Of a stretch of DNA of 64,000 nucleotides, positions 27,001 to 35,211 are shown in pieces. Source of the stretch: Ostrinia nubilalis (lineage: Eukaryota; Arthropoda; Insecta; Lepidoptera; Crambidae); contig NC_087092.1 of NCBI RefSeq assembly GCF_963855985.1, positions 13,826,001 to 13,890,000 on the forward strand. Reading direction: 5' to 3'. The number at the start of each line of letters is the position of its first letter. Position 1 is the first letter of the stretch. The position numbers and the translations under genes are program-made. The notes below the pieces were generated by a model. That model saw only the letters and a list, made by a program, of their open reading frames with translations, had not been told where the DNA came from and ran no database searches.

Positions 27001-30000
27001 TGTTATACATTTCATTTGTTTACAAGACCCAAGACAATAATTAACTTTTTCCAATAAGCATTTAATTAACAGACTGATACTTCATGCAACTAATTGGAGC
27101 TACATTAGCCTTTCCAATAGATTAGCTTGCAACAATTCCAAATCAATATTTTTATAAGTCATATGAGGTAAATCGTGCGCAATGAGTATAAAGTTCATCA
27201 CTGAACAAAAATAATGTGCCTATTAATAAAATATAATGGAATGTGTTGACGTAATGTGTTGCAGAGTGACACATCCAGTCCCATTCCATATTTTTGGTCG
27301 CTTAATAATCTAAAGAACTACTAAACTTAGTATGAAAACATCTTTATTCAGGTAGAGATCTATTAAACAGGTGTTTCTAGGTAATTCACAAAACAAGTTT
27401 TTAGATAACCCATATCCATAGTAAGGATTTGAATAAATATATTCAGAATATGTTAATCACAGATAAAAACACTATTACATCATGAATTTCCTTGGAGTTA
27501 AGACAGCTACACATAAAATACCTACTATTACAGGATTACAAATTGTACACTTTGTATCAATTATTTGCCACATAATGGGGATATTGTGATTAATGCCAGG
27601 CAGGAATTCCCAGACTTTTTATTTTCAAAGCTTGTTTATGTTTTACACGTATTCACAAGTATTTGTTTATGATTTCAGTCAGCTTGGGAAACCAGCTCAG
27701 TAGACATGAACAGCTCACCACTGAACCCAGACGCCCCGGTATTCGTGCCGGGCTCTGTGGCCGGCAGTGATGTGCTGCTGGCGGAGTCCCCACGCAAGCC
27801 CCAGCCCATGGACGATATAGAACTCCCCGATCGTGCTCAATTCGAGACTGAAGCCGTTGTTCGGCCTGCGGAACTATTGGATTTGGATAACTGTGATCAA
27901 CTTAACGGCCATCATGTAAGTATTTTATATAAGCATAAATATGTGGGATGAAGGTCAAAGAGGTTTCTGATGATGCATTTGTTTACTCATTGTTACATAA
28001 CATTTAAATATTATGTATAAGTTTGATTTCTAAAACGTGTTTTGCTTTTCAGAATGTATCATTAGATGAATCAATAAAGGAACAGATGAATGGGAACAAT
28101 AAGTACAACATGGATAGTCTAGGATTTGGATTCAGTGTAGGCACGGAACCGGATAAGGTTACAGACGGTTTAATACAAGACTTTGATAGGATACAGAAGG
28201 ACACTACTGACTTCTGCAATATACAGGTGCGTAAATCCTTTGATTTCATACAAAAGATAAAATAATGTAATTTTCAATGTATTAAAAAAAAATTAAGTTC
28301 TAGTTTTTATTAATTTTGGCTGATAAACAATTTACTGTTTATTATAACTTCTAAAACCAGTATAAATCATGTGTATTTTTTGCACAGGTATTCCAGGCAC
28401 ACACTGAAACAAATCCGTTTGCCACAGACGACAATGATGAACTTTTAGAAAGGCTGAAGAACAAAGAAAGGGATCCAATGAGTATGAGCTTCTATCAAGA
28501 AAAAGACGATGACACTTGCGAGAGGCTTCCCAAAGCTGTAGATTTAAATGCAGTCCAACCTTTACCAGACAGTGATGATGAAGATATTCAACCAAACGGT
28601 GTCTGCGACAATCTCATTGAAAACGAAAAAGAAAACATCAGTCCAGAACAACACAGCGACCTCCTCGGAGCGGCGGGCGACACCTTGGAGCCCAACAACG
28701 ACATAATGAGGTTCGACGACAGAAAAGACATGTTAGGAAACAATTCGCCGCTGAACTTCGGCCAGACAGATAACTTCATGGATTACAACGACACCGCTAG
28801 CAATAACATGCAAAACTATTCCAATATCGAATTCGAATCCAGTAACGTTCCACAGGACACGGTGGCGCAAACCGACACACCCGAATCTCACAAATTATTA
28901 TTTGAACAAATACCAGAAATTCCAGACGGCAAGAGTTCCGAACTGGGCTTCACCGCCGACGACCTGTGCGACCAGACCGAGAGCGAGCGCGACGCGCGCC
29001 TGCTCACGCCGCACGACGACATGTCGCAGGACGCCGACACGGACAGCAAGCTGGACGACTCGCCCTGCCTGGAAGCTCCGTCCGACATCGTCCCCGACAT
29101 TCAGGAAGGCCACATCGACGCCGATATCACGAGCCCATCGGAACTAACGGAGCCGGAGGCCCGACCGCTAGAGGACAAGCACGACGAAATCGTGCCCGAG
29201 ACTGACGACATCGAACCGGAGTCGGACGACATCGTGCCGGAGTCGGATGCGATCGTGTCGGAAACGGATCTGATCGAGCACACGGACAGGCCGCCTGTCT
29301 CGCCCGCGCCCGCGCCCGCCTGCGACGTGCAGGTCGACGTGCACCACAGCGACGAGCCCGCGTCTGTAGTCCCCGACCACGCCCACGACACGCCCGACAT
29401 CAGGATCGACGCCGACGACCTCACTGCGGACGCCGAGATCGACCGGGTGTGCGGCCGCCCGGCCGAGTCGCCCCTTCCCGCTGAGTCGCTGCTGCCGGCC
29501 GAGTCGCCGCTGCCGGCCGAGTCGCCGCTGCCTTCCGAATCGCCGCTCCCGGCGCGGTCGCTCCCGACGGAGTCGCCGTTCCCGGCCGAGTCCCCGCTGC
29601 CGGCGCAGTCGCCGCTGCCGACGCGCTCGCCGCTGCCCGCACACTCGCCGCTGCCGAGCGAGCCGCCGCACGCCTCGCCCGCCGCCTCGCCGCTGCCCGC
29701 CGAGCCCGAGCCCGCGCGTTCGCCGCTGCCGGCCGACGAGCCCGCGCCCGTCGCCGAATCCCCCCTTCCCGCGGAATCGCTCGCCCCGGCGATATCGCCT
29801 CTTCTCGCGGAATCGCCCGCTCCCGCGAGATCACCTCTGCCCGAGGAGACGCAGTCCCCGCTTCCGACGGAGTCCCCCGCTCCCGTCGAGCCCCTCGCGC
29901 CCGTCACCTCGCCGTCCCCGGCGCCGCCCGCGGAGTCCCCGGCGCCGCTCGAGTCCCCGGTGCCGATCGAATCTCCCGCGCCCGCGAAGTCACCGGCGCC

Positions 30001-33000
30001 CGCCGAGACGTTCGAACCGAGCGCGCCCGAGCCCGAGCCCGAAGCGGCGCCCTCCCCCGCGCCCGCCCCCGCGTGGGCGTCGCCGCTGCCCGCCGACGTG
30101 CCGCTGCCGCGCGAGTCGCCGCCGCCCGCCGACGAGCGCGCCCCCTCCCCGCGCTCCCTCCCCGTCGAGGCCTCGATGCCGAGGGACGCGCCCGCGCCCG
30201 AGCCCGCGCGCCCCGACCTCGTGCCCGGGGAGCCTCGCGCCGAGCTCGTCACCGACGTCGACGTCGGCGTGCCCGAGTCCCGCGCGCAGGAGATCTGCGT
30301 GCCCGTCACCTGCGAGATCCCGCCCGCCGACGCCGAGCACGCCGCCGCCGCGCCGCCCGCGCCCGCCGACCCCGCGCCGCCCGCGCTCGACATCCCGCCC
30401 GTCAGCGAGACGCCGATCGCCGCCGACGTGGCGCCCGTCGCCGCCGCCGCCGCCGCCGTGGTGGCCGGCGCCGCGGCCGCCGCCGGGGTCGCCGCCGCGA
30501 AGGCGAAGACGCCCGCGAAGAAGTCCCCGACCACGCCGACCGCCAAGGCGACGCCGAGGGCCGCGCCCAAAACGACCGCCCCGAGCCCGAGAACGCCCGC
30601 CTCCGCCGCCAGGAAGCCCGCGCCCGCCGCCGGCGCCACGACCGCGCGGCTGTCGGCGTCGCGCACGCCGGCGTCCGCCGCGAAGGCCACGCCGCCCGCG
30701 CCCCGGCCCGCCGCGCGGCCCTCCGCCGCCGCCCGGCCCGCGCCCAGCCTGCGCGCCGCGCCCAAGCCCTCGCCCGCCGCCCGCGAGCCCGCACAAGCAG
30801 CCAAGACCGCGTCCGCCGCCACCAAAGCTCCGGCACCGAGGGCGCCGATCACAAGAGTGCCCGCGTCGCGACCGGCGACCGCACCCGCCACAAAGGTATG
30901 TATTATTTTAATATCATTACGGTCTCTTTAAAATATTTATTCCCGATATCCCCACCAGTGGGGACCGTTATTATTTTTCCGAAATCCCCACTAGTTAATT
31001 AAAGTCAGCGTGGGGATTTTGGGAAAAAAGTATGATGGGGATTTCGAGAATAAATCCTTTAAAAAATTTAGTACTTTACTAAAAAAATTTGAGTAACATT
31101 AAAGAAGAGAAAAGACCACTCGTAACTCTTTTTATTCGATTTATTTATTGTTGACGAAACTCGTTTCCCTCCAGCCTGCGGCGCCGAAACCGCCCGCGGC
31201 CCACAAGCCGGCCGCGCCGCGACCCGCGCCCGCCGCCGCGCGGCCGCCGCCCATCACGAAGCCGCGCGAGCCGCGGCCGGCCCCCAAGGCGCCGGAGAAG
31301 AAGCTGGCCAACGGCGACGCCAAGGACGCCCGGCCCGCGCCCCGCGCGCCCGCGCGCCCCGCGCCGCGCCCCGCCGCGCCCCGCCCCGCCACCACCACCG
31401 CCACCGCCAAGTGAGTTGATCGTCGTCGTCGTGTCAGCCGAAAGACGTCCACTGCTTAAGGCGCTACCTCGTCAAAGTTTTCGGCCGACTGAATGCCTCG
31501 CACACAGAGGGATAGAAATATGATTTCTCAGTGCGAGGAAAGGGACAGCAATAGCGCGCGCGGCGCGGAATAAAATAACGTAAGCGACAAAAATCGGAAA
31601 TCATGTATTTATTGAAAAACCAAACACTATTTAAAGAAAATAACTCGACCAGTACTTAGAATATGTTATTACCTTACCTATATACAAAATTTGATATTGA
31701 AATATTAGCCTATCTGCTTAAAAAACGAAAAACCGAGTAATAGAAGGGTCATCTTTGGATTTTTTTTCTATCGAGAAAATTGTTTCCATTCATGTTTCGG
31801 CTTCGACCAGACACTAGATTTATTAGTCAACTATGACATATTTCAAAAAAAGAACATAAGTAATAAGAAAAGTACGATTAAAACTAATTCTGCGCTTCTT
31901 TAAAACGCCCAATATTCGCAAGGCATCACCTTAACAAACGATTTCCACAAAGACCGGTCCTGCACCGCTCGCATCCAGGCTCCTCCCGCGACCTTCACCA
32001 GATCGTCGGTCCACCTAGGGCTGCCCACGCTCCGTCTTCCGGCTCGTGGTCGCCACTCAAGAACTTTCCTGCCAGCGGCCATCTTGACCCTCTTCGGCCA
32101 TGTATCTCGGCACAGTGATGACTCCATAGAGCGTCCCGTAGTGCATGGAAAAGTTGAGGGCACCAGACCACGTGGTAGATCAGCAATGAGATGGACGGAC
32201 CGCATCAAGGCCGCAACTAAGTGTTCGGTTAGCGAAAGTGCCCGAAAAGCTGCAGTCCGCGAGGAATGGCGCCGTATCATCACTGAATCGTGATTCACAA
32301 TGATGACCACGACCACTCTGACAAGAGTGTACCGACTGAGAAGAAGAATCCAAAAACGAAGCAGTTTCGATATCTATCGAATTATTTATGGATCGAGACA
32401 ATAGTCGATTCTGTAACTTTAATCTCACGTACGCGAAGCCGTGGGCACAGCTAGTAAAACAATAAATCAATTTTCACCATTTTGCAAAACTTGCAAATGA
32501 AAATTTGGTAAGACCAGGCCTGTTCATCTCCGGGAGTTTATATCGAAAACAAAACACGCACGATGGCCCACCTACAGGATACTATTCGACAAGGCCTCAC
32601 ATACGAGCGAACATTGACTCACGCACGCGTATTCTTGTGTATGATGGAAGAAAATAAAGAAAATGGTGTACTAAATAGTAAATACTGTGCAGTATTTAAC
32701 TGCCTAAATAATAATAAAAACACAGAATGTACTTTTTTAAGTTGCCTCAAGACACTGAGAGGTAAATAAGTAGTTAATATTATTCATGATAATTCATGCT
32801 AAATCATATATTTCCTCCGCCATTTTCCGCAGTTTGGCACCTCACGTCACATCATTGTACCGAAGTCAGCCCTATAGCTTCGGCGCAGTGCCGATCATTG
32901 ACGTTTGTCAACAAAATGGTGCTTGACTCTTGAGACAGGCTAAATTACACCATATTGTTAATGTCATTGAGCATACATTTTTTTAAATAACTTCGCGAAG

Positions 33001-34228
33001 TAAAACTTCTGTACGTAGTACTTATTATTATTCTGTGGTAAGACTAAGAAAAAAATACTACACAATTAGGTATTTGAAATAATTTCTGTAATTTTTGCTT
33101 TTGTGCTATTGTCAATAACGCGTTCTTTCCTTAATTGTGTATGTAAATACCAAACTCATTATATCGGTTAACTGTGTGTGAGATAAATAGAAATAGCCGG
33201 AATTGTTTCTTTAATCTGCTTTTTAATAGTGTATTTAATTGTTTTTAATAAATGCTCTCGACCTGAATTTCTAACCTAAATTAAAGCCAGTGAACCGGAC
33301 CTACATACGTGCGATATCACGCTTATCTACTGCAATATTGGTGTGAAAGTATCTCATTTATTAAACCGTTTTAGTGATGAAAAATACCGACGAACATCTA
33401 GAGCAGCGTTATTTATAAACGAAACGAAGTAATAATTTTATAAGTTTGAAATTATTAATACATTTTATAATCAGAGGGTTGCGTGTTCAAATCACGACTC
33501 ACCACTATGACACCTTAGGACACCACTTTAGCATCTGTGTATCCAGTTGGCAGCTGTGTAGTATGTGTGTTATATTTGTGCCTATGGGTGTTACTTTACT
33601 CTATCAGAAGGTTTACTGAATGAAAGTCAGAAGGTCACTGTAGAAATCGATCTCACAATGGGCAATGCAATTACAATAGTGACTTGGTAGCGAGCTTACT
33701 CTATGCGATGTAGGGCTCGTATGAAATACAATATTGCAAACTCAACGAAATACAATGTGTCCCAGTCCCTACATAATAAGCAATAATAACTAATAGGTAC
33801 TCAATTTTGTTATTTCTAGGACGACGACGGCGCCGAAGCCCGCGACGCGAACGCCGGCCGCGCGGCCGCTCGACAAACAGACCAAGGACCTCGCCAACAA
33901 ACGCATCACAGCCAAGGCCGCTCCCCCGAGGACCCAAGCAACTAAGGTAACCTATCTCGTGCTCTGGTTGTGGCTACTGAAAGGTCTTTAGAATGTAAGG
34001 GTTTTAAATTTACCATCTTCTCTTTAGATGACCCATTTTAGATAAAGAAAAGACTTATTTTGATTGACATCTGGCTCGAAGGACCAAATCTCACTGTGTT
34101 GGTATTCGCAGGTTCCCACTGGCAAGGCGGGCGCGGCCAAGGCCAAGCTGGCCAACGGCGACGCGCCCGCGAAGGCGCCGCCGAGCCCGCCGCTGGACAA
34201 CGCGCTGCTGCCTGACGTCATCGCGTAG
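17893..34228 (+). CDS. PP2C/PPM-family phosphatase C-terminus joined to a PAM2-bearing disordered tail (5' part missing)
   Basis: Nine exons join in frame: 17893-18031, 20681-20919, 26294-26451, 27679-27915, 28053-28226, 28388-30895, 31175-31410, 33820-33946 and 34112-34228. Together they give 1310 residues after a 2-base partial codon, and every junction has AG/GT borders and compatible phase. Window residues 1-46 are the end of a PP2C (PPM) Ser/Thr phosphatase domain: GSADNISIIVVFL carries the metal-binding Asp of the family's conserved DN(I/V) motif and resembles PPM1E/PPM1F-type enzymes. Residues 47-178 are acidic. Residues 190-202 are a PAM2-like motif. Residues about 316-840 are acidic, then Pro/Ala/Ser-rich; the last about 250 are basic and Lys/Pro/Ala-rich. 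No membrane segment is seen. Most of the roughly 260-residue catalytic domain must lie upstream of the window, as I see no other PP2C motif in 1-17892. Exon chaining is strongly supported. Whether all exons sit in one transcript, and what the tail does, is inference; a microtubule- or RNA-related adaptor role is possible but unproven. Confidence 0.85.
19850..20050. mobile_element. RTE-type 3' tail fragment
   Basis: Contains GGTGGATACCCAGCCTAATT, GGGCTGCTGTAGTCCG and ATTAGCGCGTTCAAACAAAC, phrases that recur in 3' tails of lepidopteran RTE-like retroposons. The open frame on the - strand here is not a gene. Confidence 0.5.
20230..20450 (+). mobile_element. RTE-like 3' tail copy
   Basis: Starts CTAGCTTTCCGCCCGCGGCT, runs through CAATCGGCCCAGCCGTTCTC and ends in TTTATATAGATAGATATATA, the typical truncated tail copy. 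Confidence 0.6.
20505..20572 (+). mobile_element. LINE 3' tail (CTGCATCTTAAGTA type)
   Basis: CTGCATCTTAAGTAGCACCA, GATTGTGGTCAAATACC, then an A-run. Relatives occur at 53480-53530 and 63430-63500. It ends about 100 bp before the exon at 20681. Confidence 0.5.
20681..20919 (+). CDS. acidic linker exon of the PP2C-PAM2 gene
   Basis: The acceptor is TGTACCGTAG ending at 20680 and the donor GTAAGT starts at 20920. It encodes 79 residues rich in Asp, Glu, Ala and Pro, including NSDSDSEDLG. It is much more GC-rich than the flanking intron. The single trailing A completes an ATG (Met) codon with TG from the next exon. A LINE-type A-rich tail ends about 100 bp upstream of the acceptor. Confidence 0.8.
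20920..22730. other. intron, with one diverged MITE
   Basis: About 20974-21126 has TAGGGTTGTCAGAT against ATGTAGCAACTCTA, a weak inverted pair like the MITE at 10076. The rest is AT-rich with TAGGTACCTAGGTAGGTAACC motifs near 22400 and no coding signal. Confidence 0.4.
23079..23840. repeat. 155-bp tandem array with one inverted unit
   Basis: Direct units start at 23232, 23388, 23543 and 23698 (periods 156, 155, 155), each with CGACGCACAGTGGTGCTACA, GCTAAGGCGGACGTATTCTG and a T-run. An inverted unit precedes them at about 23079-23210. The short open frame in it is repeat-derived. Confidence 0.85.
24391..24494 (+). CDS. THAP zinc-finger N-terminal exon (transposon-derived)
   Basis: ATG and 34 codons up to a GTATGT donor. 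It reads MDIKRDKYCAAFGCLNSKRN and continues LPDLSFFSLPKDAER, matching the start of THAP domains (C-x4-C, then SFF-x-LPKD-x-ER). The rest of the domain (W, second C and H ligands) is not seen nearby. THAP domains form the DNA-binding part of P-element-type transposases and many host factors; within a fold-back element the transposon origin is favoured. Probably only a relic exon. Confidence 0.6.
24580..24640 (-). mobile_element. LINE 3' end fragment
   Basis: GTTTCAGCCGAATGACGTCC, ACTGCTGGACTAAGGCC on the + strand is the complement of a recurrent LINE 3' end, also at 31428, 35241, 47740, 48140 and 63640. Confidence 0.5.
25546..26290 (+). promoter_or_regulatory. CpG-rich block, possible internal promoter
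   Basis: Roughly 150 bp at 25546-25700 are very rich in C, G and CpG, and CpG content stays raised to about 26230, in sharp contrast to the AT-rich introns around it. It ends just before the 26294 exon, and a good donor-like ACG-GTATGT occurs near 25791. This is the kind of sequence that marks an alternative 5' exon. An isoform starting here would lack the phosphatase domain. Evidence is composition and position only. Confidence 0.35.
26294..26451 (+). CDS. acidic exon with EDEWNYFKGE motif
   Basis: The acceptor GTGCAG ends at 26293 and the donor GTGAGT starts at 26452. It encodes EEGHVDGALVDNVAE, then SGEESEDEWNYFKGE, a strongly acidic stretch. The leading TG joins A from the previous exon as Met. 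It lies just downstream of a CpG-rich block, so this exon might also be used by an internally initiated transcript. Confidence 0.82.
26452..27678. other. intron, AT-rich, nothing recognised
   Basis: No repeats, frames or motifs that I can support between the acidic exon and the PAM2 exon. Confidence 0.5.
27679..27915 (+). CDS. exon carrying the PAM2-like motif
   Basis: A phase-0 exon of 79 codons, with acceptor ATTTCAG ending at 27678 and donor GTAAGT at 27916. Codons 13-24 spell SPLNPDAPVFVP, which fits the PAM2 pattern L-N-x-x-A-x-x-F-x-P. An internal ATG at 27706, with purine at -3, stands four codons before the motif core. Confidence 0.88.
27709..27753 (+). other. PAM2-like PABP-binding motif (protein motif in CDS)
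   Basis: The encoded SPLNPDAPVFVPG has Leu, Asn, Ala, Phe and Pro in the exact spacing of PAM2 motifs, which bind the MLLE domain of cytoplasmic poly(A)-binding protein in proteins such as PAIP1/2, ataxin-2, Tob and eRF3. It sits in a predicted disordered acidic setting, as known PAM2 motifs usually do. PABP binding is an inference from this match. Confidence 0.75.
28053..28226 (+). CDS. short phase-0 exon of the PP2C-PAM2 gene
   Basis: The acceptor CTTTTCAG ends at 28052 and the donor GTGCGT starts at 28227. Its 58 codons include SLGFGFSVGTEPDKV and TDGLIQDFDRIQKDT. No domain is recognised. The composition is more ordered-looking (Phe, Ile, Leu) than the exons on either side. Confidence 0.82.
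28388..30895 (+). CDS. giant Pro/Ala/Ser-rich disordered exon
   Basis: 836 codons, open throughout, phase 0 at both ends (acceptor TTGCACAG, donor GTATGT). It starts with VFQAHTETNPFATDD, which includes an NPF tripeptide typical of EH-domain ligands. An acidic third follows, with repeated IVPESD/IEPESD units around 29190-29280, then SPLPAES-like repeats (about 29461-30010), an alanine run (about 30430-30500), and a Lys/Arg/Pro/Ala-rich end. GC content rises sharply from about 28.9 kb onward. The long open frames on the opposite strand and in other frames here are composition artefacts. Confidence 0.88.
29461..30010 (+). repeat. coding tandem repeat, SPLPAES-type heptads
   Basis: Degenerate 21-bp units encode variations of E-S-P-L-P-A (SPLPAES, SPLPARS, SPLPTES, SPAPAKS). 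The repeats are clean between about 29470 and 29660, then drift toward ESPAP units. Such a GC-rich coding minisatellite is expected to vary in length between alleles. Confidence 0.8.
31175..31410 (+). CDS. basic KPAP-rich exon
   Basis: The acceptor CCCTCCAG ends at 31174 and the donor GTGAGT starts at 31411. It encodes 78 residues of Ala/Pro/Lys/Arg, plus AA completing a Lys codon in the next exon. It contains KKLANGDAKDA, which is echoed in the last exon, suggesting internal exon duplication. Confidence 0.82.
31905..32080 (-). pseudogene. non-LTR retrotransposon ORF C-terminal fragment
   Basis: The - strand reads PRWTDDLVKVAGGAWMRA, then VQDRSLWKSF, the conserved C-terminal tail of RTE-like LINE polyproteins. 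Another copy is at 48128-48335. It breaks off at about 32080 against a different LINE fragment of opposite orientation. Confidence 0.65.
32084..32293 (+). pseudogene. LINE polyprotein C-terminal fragment
   Basis: MTLFGHVSRHSDDSIERPVV, then GTRPRGRSAMRWTDRIKAA and REEWRRIITES. GHV..R..D..ER and GxRPRGRxxxRW..RI are typical of LINE reverse transcriptase C-termini. Only about 70 residues remain. Confidence 0.7.
32513..33050 (+). mobile_element. second THAP-carrying element fragment
   Basis: Begins ACCAGGCCTGTTCATCTCC, parallel to ACCAGGCCTGGCTCACTTCG at 24229, and ends near CTTCTGTACGTAGTACTTA..TTCTGTGG, parallel to 24869-24905. It contains a THAP start, NSKYCAVFNCLNNNKN (32674 onward), followed by a frame break in the T-run at 32733-32738; the other frame then reads FKLPQDTER before a GTAAAT donor-like site. 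Confidence 0.6.
33820..33946 (+). CDS. basic exon of the PP2C-PAM2 gene tail
   Basis: The acceptor TTTCTAG ends at 33819 and the donor GTAACC starts at 33947. It reads G+42 codons, encoding TTTAPKPATRTPAARP, then LDKQTKDLANKRITAK. It is Lys/Arg/Thr/Ala-rich and likely disordered. Confidence 0.82.
34112..34228 (+). CDS. last coding exon of the PP2C-PAM2 gene
   Basis: The acceptor TTCGCAG ends at 34111. 38 codons and TAG at 34226-34228. It encodes KAKLANGDAPAKAP and ends LLPDVIA. A run of 20 identical bases around AAGCTGGCCAACGG is shared with the 31175 exon. Confidence 0.85.
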   Translation, partial: VPTGKAGAAKAKLANGDAPAKAPPSPPLDNALLPDVIA

Positions 34229-35089
34229 GCGCTATTCCGATTCCTATTATTTCCGCTTGAATTTTGTGATTTTCTATAAGTGTATGATAGTTTTAACGTC
34301 GCTCGGCGCGGCGAGTCGTTAGGTGCGGGAGGCTCCTCCCAGTTTTATATTATAGAGTCGCTTTTATAGACGTGTACGTTGCCGGTCGTGGGCCCGGGCC
34401 CGGATGGTTATTATTATCCATTGTCCTGATTATAAGTCTGTTTTAGAATTTTATATTACCAACGAATGATTGATTTAAAATCTGGCTTCTAATTTATTTT
34501 CTTTGTATAACCGTATTATTTAATAAAATGTGAGGAAGGACTGAGACATTGTTTTATTTATGAGGGTTTTTAAATTTTGATACGAAATAAAACGATACTG
34601 ACGGCCGAAATAATGTTTACTTAATTCGTACTAGCTTACTTATGTCTATGTAAACTTAAATATCATGGTGTTACAAAGAAATACTAAAAATATAGCATTT
34701 TATTCGAATAAATGATTATCACCCTTTAAATTCGTGTCTTAATTTTAACGATCCATGTTTATATTTTTGTTTAAAGTGTTGCCAAACTTAATACTCGTAG
34801 TCTATGGTTGTCTTTAAAATTAAATCAGACAAGTCGATACTAACGATAGCACAAGTACAAAAACAGCATTGATAAAGCCCCGATACAGACGGCCACCCGA
34901 CCTGGTGAATTGCGACTGCGAACCGAACTTTTACGGAGTAAATCCACAAATTGCAAAATTTTCGCAACATTTGCTCGCATCAACATGAATGTTTTTACTG
35001 TTATCCTATTTTAGATTTGCTTTATCTGTGCTATCGATTAGTGTCGATACTTTTGTTTTTTCTATTCATTAGCTATTGAGTGGCAAAAT
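34229..35089. other. convergent intergenic region
   Basis: Holds the 3' UTR of the PP2C-PAM2 gene (to about 34545) and the 3' UTR of SULT A on the other strand. A - strand AATAAA lies near 34697. No other feature. Confidence 0.6.
34522..34527 (+). terminator. poly(A) signal of the PP2C-PAM2 gene
   Basis: AATAAA lies 294 bp after the stop. A second AATAAA at 34586-34591 is an alternative. The 3' UTR ends before the convergent sulfotransferase A gene. Confidence 0.6.
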
Positions 35090-35211
35090 TCAAATGCGGT
35101 GGTCCATGTGTGGGAAGCGCAGGTCACTCCCGCGCAAGTTGTCGTCGATCCACTGCTGCGCCTGCTGCGTCATCTCCTCGTCGAAGTAGTCGCGCCAGCC
35201 GCCCGCCTTGC
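35090..35211 (-). CDS. SULT A last coding exon
   Basis: It encodes KAGGWRDYFDEEMTQQ, then AQQWIDDNLRGSDLRFP, ending HRI with TGA at 35092-35090. Acceptor TTTCCAG ends at 35212. Confidence 0.9.

Larger units (their letters stand above)
31411..33819. other. intron filled with transposon remnants
   Basis: LINE tail at 31428-31475, opposed LINE C-terminal fragments at 31905-32293, an RTE tail start at 32434-32458 (- strand), and a THAP-type remnant at 32513-33050. The remainder to 33819 is AT-rich with no feature seen. Confidence 0.6.

Noticed and set aside
29101..30891. 596-codon open frame on the - strand opposite the giant exon
   Set aside because: Low-complexity Gly/Ala/Ser translation caused by GC-rich codons of the real + strand exon; no splice or start context.
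30073..31002. 309-codon Arg/Ala-rich + frame
   Set aside because: Alternate frame of the same GC-rich exon; the composition is a frame artefact and it runs through the real splice donor at 30896.
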